Source: Deltaproteobacteria bacterium | GTDB taxonomy: Bacteria; Desulfobacterota; Dissulfuribacteria; Dissulfuribacterales; QOAL01 | Length of the DNA: 64,000 nucleotides | Direction: 5' to 3' | NCBI GenBank assembly: GCA_026995935.1 | Contig: JALWNK010000062.1 | Coordinates: forward strand, 23,916-87,915 | Shown: in pieces, positions 28,566 to 38,036 of the stretch | How positions within the stretch are numbered: position 1 is the first letter of the stretch | How the letters are laid out: each line of letters opens with the position of its first letter | Translations under genes and position numbers: made by a program | The notes under the pieces: generated by a model | The model's database searches: none | Told to the model about the DNA's origin: nothing | Seen by the model: the letters and a program-made list of their open reading frames with translations, nothing else

Positions 28566-29261
28566 CTACTTTTCCCCCTGTCTTCTGTCTCGTTTTCCAA
28601 GGCATCTGTCTGCCTGTTCATGGAGTTTTTCAATGAGCTCTGTTATGGTGTGTTTTTTCAAAAATGCATTGTAATCGGCCCGTTTAACAGAAAGGTCATT
28701 TACCCCCCTGGCTGAAACGCTTACTATCTTCCAATCCTGCCCCACCTTCCTGCATACGTATTTGAAATCTATCTTGTCACCGTTTGCCTTAATGAGAACG
28801 GCGTCGACAATGTAGTGGCCGCGGCTGTCTAGCCTTGCCCCCTGGGTTCTAAAACGCTCACCCGAGTATGAATCAAAACGTCTTGCATACGTGGCAACGG
28901 TCATGTCGGAAAAGGCCTCTATGAATTTTTTCCGAGTCTCCTTGTCCATTTTTTTCCAGTGACCTCTTCCAAGAACGATTCGGCATATGGTTGGAAAGTC
29001 AAAGCTGTTTTTTATAAAGGAGGAAAGAAACTTGAATCGCTCCTGGCAGGTGGTGTTGTCTCCCATCTTCATGGACCGGATAAGGAGCCCGTGGAGTTTT
29101 TCAATCACCTCTATGGCGGTCTCGTTACCCTGGCTCTGAATGTTTTCAACACCCTGAGTATCAAGTGAGATGGCGGGCCTGGTTGACAGAAAAATTAATG
29201 CCGCAAAGACCCCAAGAAAAAGGCCCCATCCAGAAAGGCTGCGGTTAAAAGCGTTATTCAT
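28566..29261 (-). CDS. MlaC/Ttg2D-family ABC transport substrate-binding protein (HpnM-like)
   Basis: Signal peptide; FDFPTICRIVLGRGHWKKMDKETRKKFIEAFSDMTVATYARRFDSYSGE..GQDWKIVSVSARGVNDLSVKRADYNAFL. Confidence 0.85.
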   Translation of the reverse strand: MNNAFNRSLSGWGLFLGVFAALIFLSTRPAISLDTQGVENIQSQGNETAIEVIEKLHGLLIRSMKMGDNTTCQERFKFLSSFIKNSFDFPTICRIVLGRGHWKKMDKETRKKFIEAFSDMTVATYARRFDSYSGERFRTQGARLDSRGHYIVDAVLIKANGDKIDFKYVCRKVGQDWKIVSVSARGVNDLSVKRADYNAFLKKHTITELIEKLHEQADRCLGKRDRRQGEK

Positions 29262-29265
29262 TGGT

Positions 29266-30270
29266 TTACTCCTTTTCTTTTTCCCATTTCATGCTTGATC
29301 CCTTCTTGCGGCCAAGTATAAGCCTGCCTTCCTCTATTTGCCACAAGATGAGACCTGGAATTCCAAGTGTTAGCTCCCTGAATCTTTTTGCCAAAGACAT
29401 GCCAAGGGCGATTTCAGGAGTGATGCCAATAAGGTTTCCAAGGATGACGAAGCCGCCTTCCTGTATGCCAAAGGCCCCAGGAACCAAAAAGGCCACGCCC
29501 CTGATTACCTGGCCAAGGCTTTCAAGCAGGATGGCCTCAAACACGCCCGTATGCGCTCCAAGAAACTTAAGGGCAAGCCAGACCTCAAGGGCACCCGAAA
29601 ACCACCCCACAAGGCGCCAGATGCTGGATTTTAGTATAATGGTCTTTTGTCCATAAAGCGCTGTTATGGCATCATCCAGGGCCTTTGCATCGGGAGCCAA
29701 CCCCAGGAGCCTTTCTTTGCTGAGGAAAACAGACATTATGCCTAAAAGTCTTGTCCAGATGCCCTTTTTCTGCACTGCCAAAAAGCCCATGCACCCCATA
29801 GACAGGGCAATTACAGCCATAATTGCCTGTTTTGCAAGGTGTTTGTTTCCAAGATAGATAAGGCCTGCTATGCCTACCAGGGAAAAGACAAGCTGTGTTA
29901 AAAGGGCCACGGTTATCTCTACTAGTACGCTTGCGCCTGCCTCGGAAACGCTGTAGCCGCGGACTGCAAGCATCCGTGCCCGCACAAGATCCCCTCCTAT
30001 CTGGGCGGCAGGCAGAAGGGAGTTTATGGATTCGCCAATCCATCGCGCCTTCATCAATATGGGAAGTCCCGGGATCTTTTTGCCGATAAACAAGAGCTGC
30101 CAGGCCTTTGAGTCAAGGAACAGGGGTGCAATGTGGGATGCCGCTACCAGAAAGAGCCCAAAACCCGCTGTCTCCAGGGCCTTTAAGACATCGCCAATGC
30201 CAAAATAGATCAATATCGCAATGAGAAGGCTTATGCCAAAGGCAAAGAGGATGTATCCGGTCTTTTTCAT
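29266..30270 (-). CDS. HpnL-like integral membrane protein (LPG synthase TM family)
   Basis: Multi-TM; VIRGVAFLVPGAFGIQEGGFVILGNLIGITPEIALGMSLAKRFRELTLGIPGLILWQIEEG. Confidence 0.82.
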   Translation of the reverse strand: MKKTGYILFAFGISLLIAILIYFGIGDVLKALETAGFGLFLVAASHIAPLFLDSKAWQLLFIGKKIPGLPILMKARWIGESINSLLPAAQIGGDLVRARMLAVRGYSVSEAGASVLVEITVALLTQLVFSLVGIAGLIYLGNKHLAKQAIMAVIALSMGCMGFLAVQKKGIWTRLLGIMSVFLSKERLLGLAPDAKALDDAITALYGQKTIILKSSIWRLVGWFSGALEVWLALKFLGAHTGVFEAILLESLGQVIRGVAFLVPGAFGIQEGGFVILGNLIGITPEIALGMSLAKRFRELTLGIPGLILWQIEEGRLILGRKKGSSMKWEKEKE

Positions 30271-30286
30271 GAAATATCTAAGGTGG

Positions 30287-31273
30287 TTAAATAAGCCCCT
30301 GTTCCCTGTACCACTTTATTGCATCTGCAATGGCCATCCTGGCAGGCCGATGGGTGTAGCCAAGTTCCCTTTCTGCCCTTTTACTGGTGAAAAACATCCT
30401 TTTCCTGGCAAGCTTCACACCGTCAACGGTGGCAAGGGGTTCCTTGCCTGTAATGCGGGAGATTGCCTCAAAGACAAAGGCCATGGGCAGGATGAGGTTG
30501 TGCGGAAGCCTGATGCGAGGGGGAGGCCGATTAGTAAGACTGGCGATGGTATCAAGTATCTCCTTAAGAGTCATGTTTTCAGCACCAAGGATGTACCTGC
30601 GCCCTGTCTGTCCTTTTTGGAGGGCCAGCAGGTGCCCCATGGAAACGTCGTCAACGTGTACGATGTTAAGCCCCGTGTCCACATAGGCAGGCATCTTGCC
30701 CTGGGCTGCCTCGAGAATCATCCTGCCTGTTGGGGTGGGCTTAATGTCCCTTGGGCCAACGGGTGTTGAAGGGTTTACGATAACCACATCGAGTTTCCCC
30801 GATTCTGCAAGGTTTCTCACGGCCTTCTCGGCCATGAATTTGGACCTCTTATAGTGGCCAATCATGTCCTTAAGGCTCACAGGTGTGTCTTCGTCTGCGG
30901 GTGTGCCGTCTTTTTTGAGTCCAAGGGTGGCAACGCTACTTGTATAAACCACCCTCCTTATTCCTGTCCTGATGGCCGCATCCATGATGTTTTTTGTGCC
31001 CTGGACGTTGTTTTCATATATTTCCTCTGGTCTTGGTACCCAGAGCCTGTAGTCTGCGGCAACGTGAAAGAGATAGTCGTAACCGGCAAGGGCCTTTTCC
31101 AGGGACTTCAGATCCCTTAGATCACCATAATGGAGGGATAGGTCGAGATCTTCCACGTTAACAAGGCTGCTGTTTTTTCTTGCAAGGATTCCCACTTGGA
31201 AGCCTTCCTTAAGAAGCAGCCTGACGAGACTTGAGCCGACAAAACCAGTGGCACCTGTTACAAACGCCTTCAT
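30287..31273 (-). CDS. hpnA: Hopanoid-associated sugar epimerase
   Basis: MKAFVTGATGFVGSSLVRLLL..VVYTSSVATLGLKKDGTPADEDTP..VVIVNPSTPVGPRDIKPTPTGRMILEAAQGKMPAYVDTGLNIVHVDDV. Confidence 0.92.
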   Translation of the reverse strand: MKAFVTGATGFVGSSLVRLLLKEGFQVGILARKNSSLVNVEDLDLSLHYGDLRDLKSLEKALAGYDYLFHVAADYRLWVPRPEEIYENNVQGTKNIMDAAIRTGIRRVVYTSSVATLGLKKDGTPADEDTPVSLKDMIGHYKRSKFMAEKAVRNLAESGKLDVVIVNPSTPVGPRDIKPTPTGRMILEAAQGKMPAYVDTGLNIVHVDDVSMGHLLALQKGQTGRRYILGAENMTLKEILDTIASLTNRPPPRIRLPHNLILPMAFVFEAISRITGKEPLATVDGVKLARKRMFFTSKRAERELGYTHRPARMAIADAIKWYREQGLI

Positions 31274-31338
31274 CTGTTTTTTTGCCTCCAGACAGTAAAG
31301 CACGCAGCCTGCCTGCCGATAAATGATAGTAGGGACCG

Positions 31339-31368
31339 CACGCTCTTTCCTTGTAAATAAAGAGCGTG
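31339..31368. promoter_or_regulatory. Perfect dyad in the divergent hpnA/mlaA intergenic region
   Basis: CACGCTCTTT-N10-AAAGAGCGTG. Confidence 0.5.
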
Positions 31369-31444
31369 TGTTTTATAATTTTAAATCAGCATTGCAGCTA
31401 CTTACTATCACCAGGAATTTTTGTAAACACAAGGAAGGCCTTAG

Positions 31445-32248
31445 ATGAAAAAAAACGTAGCCATTTCAGCCCCATTCGTCATTGCCATCTTTTTCGCATT
31501 GCTTCTTCTAAATCTGAGTCCTCCTGAAGTCCATGCCTCAAACGGGAATCAAACCACTTTGAAATCAGCTCAGGATACGCAGAACAACGAAGACTGGATA
31601 ATGGGCGAAGATTACCTTTCAGAGGAGACAGAAGAGGGGGCAGAAGACATTTCAGACCCCTTAGAGCCGGTCAACAGGGTCTTTTACCACTTCAATGACA
31701 AGCTCTACTTCTGGTTTATTAAGCCCGTTTGCAAGGGATACAACAAGGTGATGCCAGAGCCTGCAAGAAGAGGGATAAGGGCCTTTTTCTCAAACGCTTA
31801 CACGCCTGTGCGAGCTGCAAACTGCCTTCTTCAGGGAAAAATCGTGGGTTTCTGGAAGGAGGTGGCACGCTTCATCATAAACACCACGGCAGGGGGGCTT
31901 GGCTTTCGTGATGCAGCCCTGGAAGACTATAACGTTTCCAAAAGCACTGAGGATTTTGGCCAGACCCTTGGCTTCTATGGCATTGGCTTTGGCCCCTATC
32001 TCATGATTCCATTTATTGGCCCAAGCTCTCTCAGGGATGCGGCTGGCTCTGCGGCTGATTCCTTCATGTATCCGCCAAATTACTACATGAATACCTGGGA
32101 AAGCATGGGACGCACCGCATACAGAAAGATAAACGACGTTTCCCTTCGCCTAGGTGAGTACGAAAACTTCAAGGAAACGGCCATTGATCCCTACGTTTCC
32201 ATCAGGCAGGCCTACTATCAGTACAGGCTCAAACAGATAAAGAAGTAG
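31445..32248 (+). CDS. mlaA: MlaA/VacJ-family lipid-asymmetry lipoprotein
   Basis: SDPLEPVNRVFYHFNDKLYFWFIKPVCKGYNKVMPEPARRGIRAFFSN..GFGPYLMIPFIGPSSLRDAAG. Confidence 0.93.
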   Translation: MKKNVAISAPFVIAIFFALLLLNLSPPEVHASNGNQTTLKSAQDTQNNEDWIMGEDYLSEETEEGAEDISDPLEPVNRVFYHFNDKLYFWFIKPVCKGYNKVMPEPARRGIRAFFSNAYTPVRAANCLLQGKIVGFWKEVARFIINTTAGGLGFRDAALEDYNVSKSTEDFGQTLGFYGIGFGPYLMIPFIGPSSLRDAAGSAADSFMYPPNYYMNTWESMGRTAYRKINDVSLRLGEYENFKETAIDPYVSIRQAYYQYRLKQIKK

Positions 32249-32302
32249 CCAGATAGGGCGTCTACTCATGGAAACGTAGGCCCTCAATTTTTCTAGTACC
32301 TT

Positions 32303-33043
32303 ATGGCAAAGGTCGTAGGCGTAGCAGTTGCCCTGAAGCAGGAGGCCTTTGCACTTTTCGGGAAAAAGGGCTGGACAGATTCGGCCGGCTTCTTGACAAG
32401 GGCAGAACGGGCTGGGAAAGACCTGTTCTGGGTGGTGATTACTGGTCCAGGGCCGGAAAGGGCAAGGCTTGGGCTGGACCGACTCCTTGATTGTGGCCCT
32501 CAAGTAATATTAAATCTCGGGGTATCGGGCAGTCTGGTGGAAGACCTAAACTGTGGTGATCTTATCTGCCCAGGTTTGCTAAGGCACAAAGAGCAAGGCC
32601 TTGACATAGACTCAACGTTCAAGAAAGAGACGGACAGGGCCCTTTCTTCCTCAGGATTAAACATAAAAGGCGGAGTTCTTTACACTTCAAGCCGGGTTCT
32701 TGAAGGCCCAGAAGAAAAGAGGAGGCTTCATGAAAGAAGCCTTGCCCATGCAGTGGACATGGAGGGCTTTTTCTTGGCAAGGGGTTGTCTGGAGGCAAGG
32801 GTGCCGTTTTACTGCGTAAAGGCCATATCAGACACGGTTACTCAGAAGGTGCCAAGGGCAGTGACAGGGTGTGTAACCAGAAACGGGGGCCTCAATGTGC
32901 CCCGTCTGGTGGTCTCCATTCTTTTTGATCCCGGGCTCCTACCGCATCTTTTAAGAATGAGGGAGGGCTTTCAGAGGGCGATTTATGGCCTTGAGCTTGT
33001 AAAGGCAGCCCTTTGGGCACATCTTGCTTCTAAGGGGGCATGA
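32303..33043 (+). CDS. Nucleoside-phosphorylase-like protein (possible hopanoid-associated HpnG-type phosphorylase)
   Basis: VVITGPGPERARLGLDRLLDCGPQVILNLGVSGSLVEDLNCGDLICP..HAVDMEGFFLARGCLEARVPFYCVKAISDT. Confidence 0.75.
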   Translation: MAKVVGVAVALKQEAFALFGKKGWTDSAGFLTRAERAGKDLFWVVITGPGPERARLGLDRLLDCGPQVILNLGVSGSLVEDLNCGDLICPGLLRHKEQGLDIDSTFKKETDRALSSSGLNIKGGVLYTSSRVLEGPEEKRRLHERSLAHAVDMEGFFLARGCLEARVPFYCVKAISDTVTQKVPRAVTGCVTRNGGLNVPRLVVSILFDPGLLPHLLRMREGFQRAIYGLELVKAALWAHLASKGA

Positions 33044-33076
33044 AAGCCCATGTTTTAGCAAATTAAGAGTGTAATT

Positions 33077-34597
33077 TCACTCTCCGGCCTCAAGGCCCGT
33101 GTATTTACCTTTAAGGTATTCAATGAGGGGCAAAGCAGACGGGCGTTCACCAGTGACCTTCTCCACCAGCTCCTTTGCCCTGTATCTTTGACCATGGCAG
33201 TGGATGTTTTTCTTGAGCCAGTCTGAAAGCAAGGAAAATTCTCCCCTTTCTATCAGGGATTCCATCTGGTCCACATCCCTTCTGATGGCCTTTAAAAACA
33301 TGGCCGCATAGATGTTTCCCAGTGTGTATGTGGGAAAATATCCAAAACTTGCCCCGGACCAGTGGACATCCTGCAGGCAGCCAAGGGCATCATTTGGGAC
33401 ATCAAGTGAAAAGAGGTCCTTGAAAAGTCCATTCCAGCGCTCTGGAATGTCTTTTGGCGAAAGTTTTCCCTCAATGAGCTCCCTTTCCACAACAAAACGC
33501 AGGTAAACGTGCAGGTTGTACGTGACCTCGTCTGCCTCAACCCGGATAAAGGAGGCCTTCACCCTGTTGATGATCCTTAAAAAGTCGTCCAGGTCCATGT
33601 CCGTAAGCTCCCCAGGGAAGATTCCCCTTGAAATGGGCAGAAAATATTTCCAGAAGGGCCTGCTCCTTCCAATGATGTTTTCCCAGAATCTTGACTGTGA
33701 TTCATGGATTCCAAGGGAAACGGACTCACCAAGGGGTGTGCCGTAGTGTTCCTGGGGAAGATTCTGGCTGTAGATGGCGTGTCCTGCCTCATGAAGTACG
33801 CCAAAAAAGGCCTCTGTAAAGTCTTGTTCGTTCCACCTGGTGGTGATCCTGCAGTCTCCAGGGCCTATTTTTGTGGAAAAGGGGTGCAGAACAGTGTCGA
33901 TTCTCCCTGCACGCAGGTCATATCCCATCCTGTCCACGGCAAGCTTGGCAAGGACCTTCTGGGCCCCAATGGGAAATTTCCCTGAAAGGCCATTCTGTCT
34001 GGATGAAAAAGCCCCCTGAACCCTTGACAAAAGGGTCTTAAGGGCAGGGACAAGTTCAAGGAAGAGCTCCTCTATCTCAACAGTGGTGGCGCCGGGTTCA
34101 TACTCATCCAGAAGGGCGTCATAGGGGCTTGAGTCAAAACCAAGGCAGTCGGCCTTCTTGCGTGAAAGCTCCACAAGCCTTTGCAAAAAGGGCAAAAAGA
34201 TGGAAAGATCTGCCTCTTTTCTTGCCTGTGCCCAAGCCCTGTGGGCGAGAACGGCCTGGCGCGAAAGCTCCTGAACAAGACTTGCGGGAAGTTTCTTTTG
34301 CCTGTCAAAAAGCCTTTTCCATTCCCTTAAGCATACGAATTCATCCTTTTCCGGCCCCTTTGGCTCCACCTGTTCAAAAAGCTCCTCTATGAGTTCCCCA
34401 GTACGTGATGATGTCATTTTTTCATGTATGAGGCTTGCCAAAAGGGCTGTCTGTTCAGCCCTGTTCTGTCCCCCCTTTTGTGGCATAAAGGTTTCCTGGT
34501 CCCAGTCTAGAAGTCGCCTTATGCCTCGAAGGTGGGTTATCTCCTGGAATATGTTCTTGAGCTCCTGGAATCTTGAGGCAAAAGAGTTATTGCTCAT
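33077..34597 (-). CDS. Carboxypeptidase M32 family metallopeptidase
   Basis: GVLHEAGHAIYSQNLPQEHYGTPLGESVSLGIHESQSRFWENIIGRS. Confidence 0.94.
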   Translation of the reverse strand: MSNNSFASRFQELKNIFQEITHLRGIRRLLDWDQETFMPQKGGQNRAEQTALLASLIHEKMTSSRTGELIEELFEQVEPKGPEKDEFVCLREWKRLFDRQKKLPASLVQELSRQAVLAHRAWAQARKEADLSIFLPFLQRLVELSRKKADCLGFDSSPYDALLDEYEPGATTVEIEELFLELVPALKTLLSRVQGAFSSRQNGLSGKFPIGAQKVLAKLAVDRMGYDLRAGRIDTVLHPFSTKIGPGDCRITTRWNEQDFTEAFFGVLHEAGHAIYSQNLPQEHYGTPLGESVSLGIHESQSRFWENIIGRSRPFWKYFLPISRGIFPGELTDMDLDDFLRIINRVKASFIRVEADEVTYNLHVYLRFVVERELIEGKLSPKDIPERWNGLFKDLFSLDVPNDALGCLQDVHWSGASFGYFPTYTLGNIYAAMFLKAIRRDVDQMESLIERGEFSLLSDWLKKNIHCHGQRYRAKELVEKVTGERPSALPLIEYLKGKYTGLEAGE

Positions 34598-35510
34598 GGG
34601 TTCTTTTTTCCACTGCTGTCAAGTTTTTTTGAATCTTGGACTCATATACGTCTTCAACCCGGTCGTAACGCATCTGAGTAATCTGTTCGGAGACAAGGCC
34701 AAGCAGGAAGACCATGACGCTTACGCTCAAGAGCAGGGCAGACATGTTTGTGAACCTGTGGAAAAACGTATAGGTGTAAAGGTAGTAGAGAAGGCCAACA
34801 GAGAAGAAGAGGAATGAGATTGGCAAAAATATCCTGAGGGGTGAAAAGAGGGTGGCGATTCTGAGGATAATGAGGATGAATCTTGATCCATCCCTGAGTG
34901 TGGAGATCTTGCTCTTTCCAATACGTTTTGACACCTTGATTGGTACGTATTTTATGGTGAGCCCGCTCCTTAGGTAGGCGAGGGTGCTGGTAGTAGGGTA
35001 GGAAAATGTGTTTGGAAAAAGGTAGAGGTACCTTCTGACCGTATCCGTTTCAAAGACCCTGAAGCCAGAGGTAAGGTCCTTTATGGGGAACTTCCCCACG
35101 TAAGAGGCAAGCCTGTTGTAACACCAGTTGGCAATCCTTCTTCCAAGGCTGGCCTGACCCCTTGCGTCCCTAGCCCCAACCACCATGTCATACCTTTTCA
35201 TCTCTTCAAGGAGTCTTGGGATGTCTTCCGGGCGGTGCTGCCCGTCCCCGTCCATGAGGACCACGTATCTCCCAGCAGCGTTCCTTATGCCTGTCTTCAC
35301 TGCAGCACCGTTACCAATGTTGTACGGGTGCCTTATGACCTCTGCGCCGGCCTTGGCTGCAACCTCTGCGGTGTTGTCACTGCTGCCGTCATCCACCACT
35401 ATTATCTGAAAGTCCGGGTAGAGGCGCTTGATCTTGGCAACCGTTTCCCCAATGGCGGCCTCTTCGTTGAAGGCCGGAATGACAACGGTAACCCCTGGTT
35501 TATCCTTCAT
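34587..35510 (-). CDS. Family 2 glycosyltransferase with C-terminal TM helices
   Basis: VTVVIPAFNEEAAIGETVAKIK..IIVVDDGSSDNTAEVA..YVVLMDGDGQHRPEDIP. Second Met (35510) preferred. Confidence 0.93.
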   Translation of the reverse strand: MKDKPGVTVVIPAFNEEAAIGETVAKIKRLYPDFQIIVVDDGSSDNTAEVAAKAGAEVIRHPYNIGNGAAVKTGIRNAAGRYVVLMDGDGQHRPEDIPRLLEEMKRYDMVVGARDARGQASLGRRIANWCYNRLASYVGKFPIKDLTSGFRVFETDTVRRYLYLFPNTFSYPTTSTLAYLRSGLTIKYVPIKVSKRIGKSKISTLRDGSRFILIILRIATLFSPLRIFLPISFLFFSVGLLYYLYTYTFFHRFTNMSALLLSVSVMVFLLGLVSEQITQMRYDRVEDVYESKIQKNLTAVEKRTHEQ

Positions 35511-36006
35511 GAAGCTGTGTTTCCTCTTCCCCCTCTTTTTCCTGGGCAGGATTGATGAGGCCGTAGGCCTTTCCAATCCGGTAGACAAGGTTCATAAAGC
35601 CCTTTGGCAAGGGGACGTCCCGATCCTCAAGGAGGATGCCGTACTCCCTGGCCTGGGCCAGTATTTCAGCGCTGAGATCAGGCATACCTTCACAGTGGTT
35701 GCAAAGGAAATGTATCCTGAGTGCGTCAGTAAGTGGAATTAGCAGGTCCGGAAACTCTTCAGGCACGCGCTTCAGTTCCCTGTCAATAAGTTCCGCGTGT
35801 TCTTCAGCAAATTCCCTGTAGGGGCTTTGGGGGTTGGGAGTGCCAAAGAGGCGGTTAAGCATTGCAGCTGAAAGGAGCCTTTGAAACTCCTCATCCTTGT
35901 GGCCGTATCTGGCCTGAAGGGACTTCTTGGCCCTCATGAAAAACACCATCCTAACCACGTCCACACCTTCTCTCAGGCTCTCTATGAGGCCCCTTTGATC
36001 TTTCAT
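35500..36006 (-). CDS. Hypothetical protein
   Basis: 168 aa ORF overlapping the glycosyltransferase start on the same strand; no family recognised. Confidence 0.65.
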   Translation of the reverse strand: MKDQRGLIESLREGVDVVRMVFFMRAKKSLQARYGHKDEEFQRLLSAAMLNRLFGTPNPQSPYREFAEEHAELIDRELKRVPEEFPDLLIPLTDALRIHFLCNHCEGMPDLSAEILAQAREYGILLEDRDVPLPKGFMNLVYRIGKAYGLINPAQEKEGEEETQLHEG

Positions 36007-36162
36007 CTTTTACCCCGGCAACTGGTCTAATCAGGGTGCCAACCCTGTAAAAATACAAGGTATATCAGCCCAGGCCTTTTGTCTATCCAATTTGCTCGTT
36101 GAACTTTGGGGCGGTTCTTGTTATAAAAGCACATTTAACGTCTCGTAGGGGGAATTTTTTAA

Positions 36163-38019
36163 ATGGAAAAGGTTGCAGAAATTACGCAGGATACCAATAC
36201 CGCCGCACCAAGTGCGGAAGTGGCCGAGGAAAAGGCTGCGCATCCGGTGCAGGAAGAGCAGGGCACCGATGTTAAGGCCACTGAGGCCGATGAAGGTAAC
36301 TCCATGTCTGAAGAATCCGAAGACATGGGCCAGTTCGAAGAGCTTTTCGAACAAAGTCTCCGTTCCTTCCAGGAGGGAGAAATAATAAATGGGACAGTGG
36401 TGAGCGTTGATCACGATTATGTAATGATCGACATTGGCTACAAGTCAGAGGGCCTCATTCCCGCAAGAGAGTTCCTTGATGCAGAGGGAAACGTCACTGT
36501 GAAGCCAGGGGACACTGTAGAGGTCCTTGTGGAACGCTGGAATCCAGAGGATGGAACCCTGAGGGTCTCCCATGCCAAGGCTGTCAGAAGGAAGGTGTGG
36601 GACAAGGTCATTAAGGCATTTGAGGCAAAGGAGCCCATAGAGGTTACAGTGCTTTCCAAGGTAAAGGGCGGCCTTACTGTGCTCATTGGTGAAGGCTCAG
36701 GCGGAATAAAGGCCTTTCTCCCCTATTCCCAGGTGGATGTAAAACCCCATCCCAACCTTGACAAGTTGATTGGAGAGAAATTCAGGTGTGCAATACTTGA
36801 TTACAACAGAAAGCGCCAGAACGTGGTCGTCTCCAGAAGGGAGCTTCTTGAAAAAGAGATTGCTGAGAAAAAGAAGGAGACCCTGGCAACCCTTGAAGAG
36901 GGGCAGGTGAGGGAAGGTGTTGTGAAGAATATCACCGATTATGGCGCTTTTGTGGATCTTGGGGGCATAGATGGCCTGCTTCATGTTACTGACATCTCCT
37001 GGGGCCGTGTTGATCATCCATCCAAGGTCTTAAAGGTTGGAGACACCATTACCGTCAAGGTCCTTTCCTTTGACAGGGAAAAGGAAAAGGTGGCCCTTGG
37101 CATAAAGCAGCTTACTGAAGATCCGTGGTTGAAAGCTGCTGAGAAGTACCCTGAGGGTGAAAAGGTCTCAGGAAGGGTGGTGAACCTCACTGAGTACGGC
37201 GCCTTTGTTGAGCTTGAAGAGGGCGTTGAAGGGCTTATTCACGTCTCTGAGATGTCCTGGACCAAGAGAATCAGGCATCCAAAGCAGGTGCTTGAGGTGG
37301 GTGACCAGGTAGAGGCAGTTGTTCTAAAGGTTGACCCTGAGGCAAGAAGGATTTCCCTGGGCCTCAAGCAGGTCCAGCCCAACCCCTGGGACCTCGTAAA
37401 GGAGAAGTATCCTGAGGGCACGGTGATTGAGGGCACCGTGAAGAATATAACGGATTTTGGCCTTTTTATCGGCATAGAAGAGGGCATAGACGGCCTTGTG
37501 CACGTCTCCGACCTGTCCTGGAGCAAGAGGGTGAAACACCCTTCTGAGCTTTTCAAGAAGGGGGACAAGATACAGGCCGTTGTTCTCAACATTGACAAGG
37601 AAAAGGAGAGGTTCTCTCTGGGAGTAAAACAGCTCCAGCCCGATCCTTGGGAATCTGCACCTGAACGTTTTCCAGTAGGCAGCAAGGTCACAGGCAAGAT
37701 CACCAACGTCACAGACTTTGGAATATTTGTTGAGCTTGAAGAGGGCATAGAAGGGCTTATCCACGTTTCTGAGATAGCACCTGGAAGGCCAAAGAGCCCA
37801 GTTGGAAAGTACGAGGTGGGAAGTGAGATCACTGCCAAGGTGATAAATGTCTCTCCAAAGGACAGGCGCATAGGTCTTTCCATAAAGAAGATGATGGAGG
37901 ATGAGGAGCGCTCCTTCTACTCGGAATACAGCTCCTCCCAGGCCGCGCCTACCACCCTGGGGCTGCTTTTGCAGGAAGAGCTAGTCAAGGACAAGTCAGA
38001 CTCTGGCGACAAGTCTTGA
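36163..38019 (+). CDS. rpsA: 30S ribosomal protein S1
   Basis: Multiple S1 repeats (GAFVDLGGIDGLLHVTDISWGRVDHPSKVLKVGD etc.). Confidence 0.96.
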   Translation: MEKVAEITQDTNTAAPSAEVAEEKAAHPVQEEQGTDVKATEADEGNSMSEESEDMGQFEELFEQSLRSFQEGEIINGTVVSVDHDYVMIDIGYKSEGLIPAREFLDAEGNVTVKPGDTVEVLVERWNPEDGTLRVSHAKAVRRKVWDKVIKAFEAKEPIEVTVLSKVKGGLTVLIGEGSGGIKAFLPYSQVDVKPHPNLDKLIGEKFRCAILDYNRKRQNVVVSRRELLEKEIAEKKKETLATLEEGQVREGVVKNITDYGAFVDLGGIDGLLHVTDISWGRVDHPSKVLKVGDTITVKVLSFDREKEKVALGIKQLTEDPWLKAAEKYPEGEKVSGRVVNLTEYGAFVELEEGVEGLIHVSEMSWTKRIRHPKQVLEVGDQVEAVVLKVDPEARRISLGLKQVQPNPWDLVKEKYPEGTVIEGTVKNITDFGLFIGIEEGIDGLVHVSDLSWSKRVKHPSELFKKGDKIQAVVLNIDKEKERFSLGVKQLQPDPWESAPERFPVGSKVTGKITNVTDFGIFVELEEGIEGLIHVSEIAPGRPKSPVGKYEVGSEITAKVINVSPKDRRIGLSIKKMMEDEERSFYSEYSSSQAAPTTLGLLLQEELVKDKSDSGDKS

Positions 38020-38036
38020 GCCAGCGGGAAGGCTAA

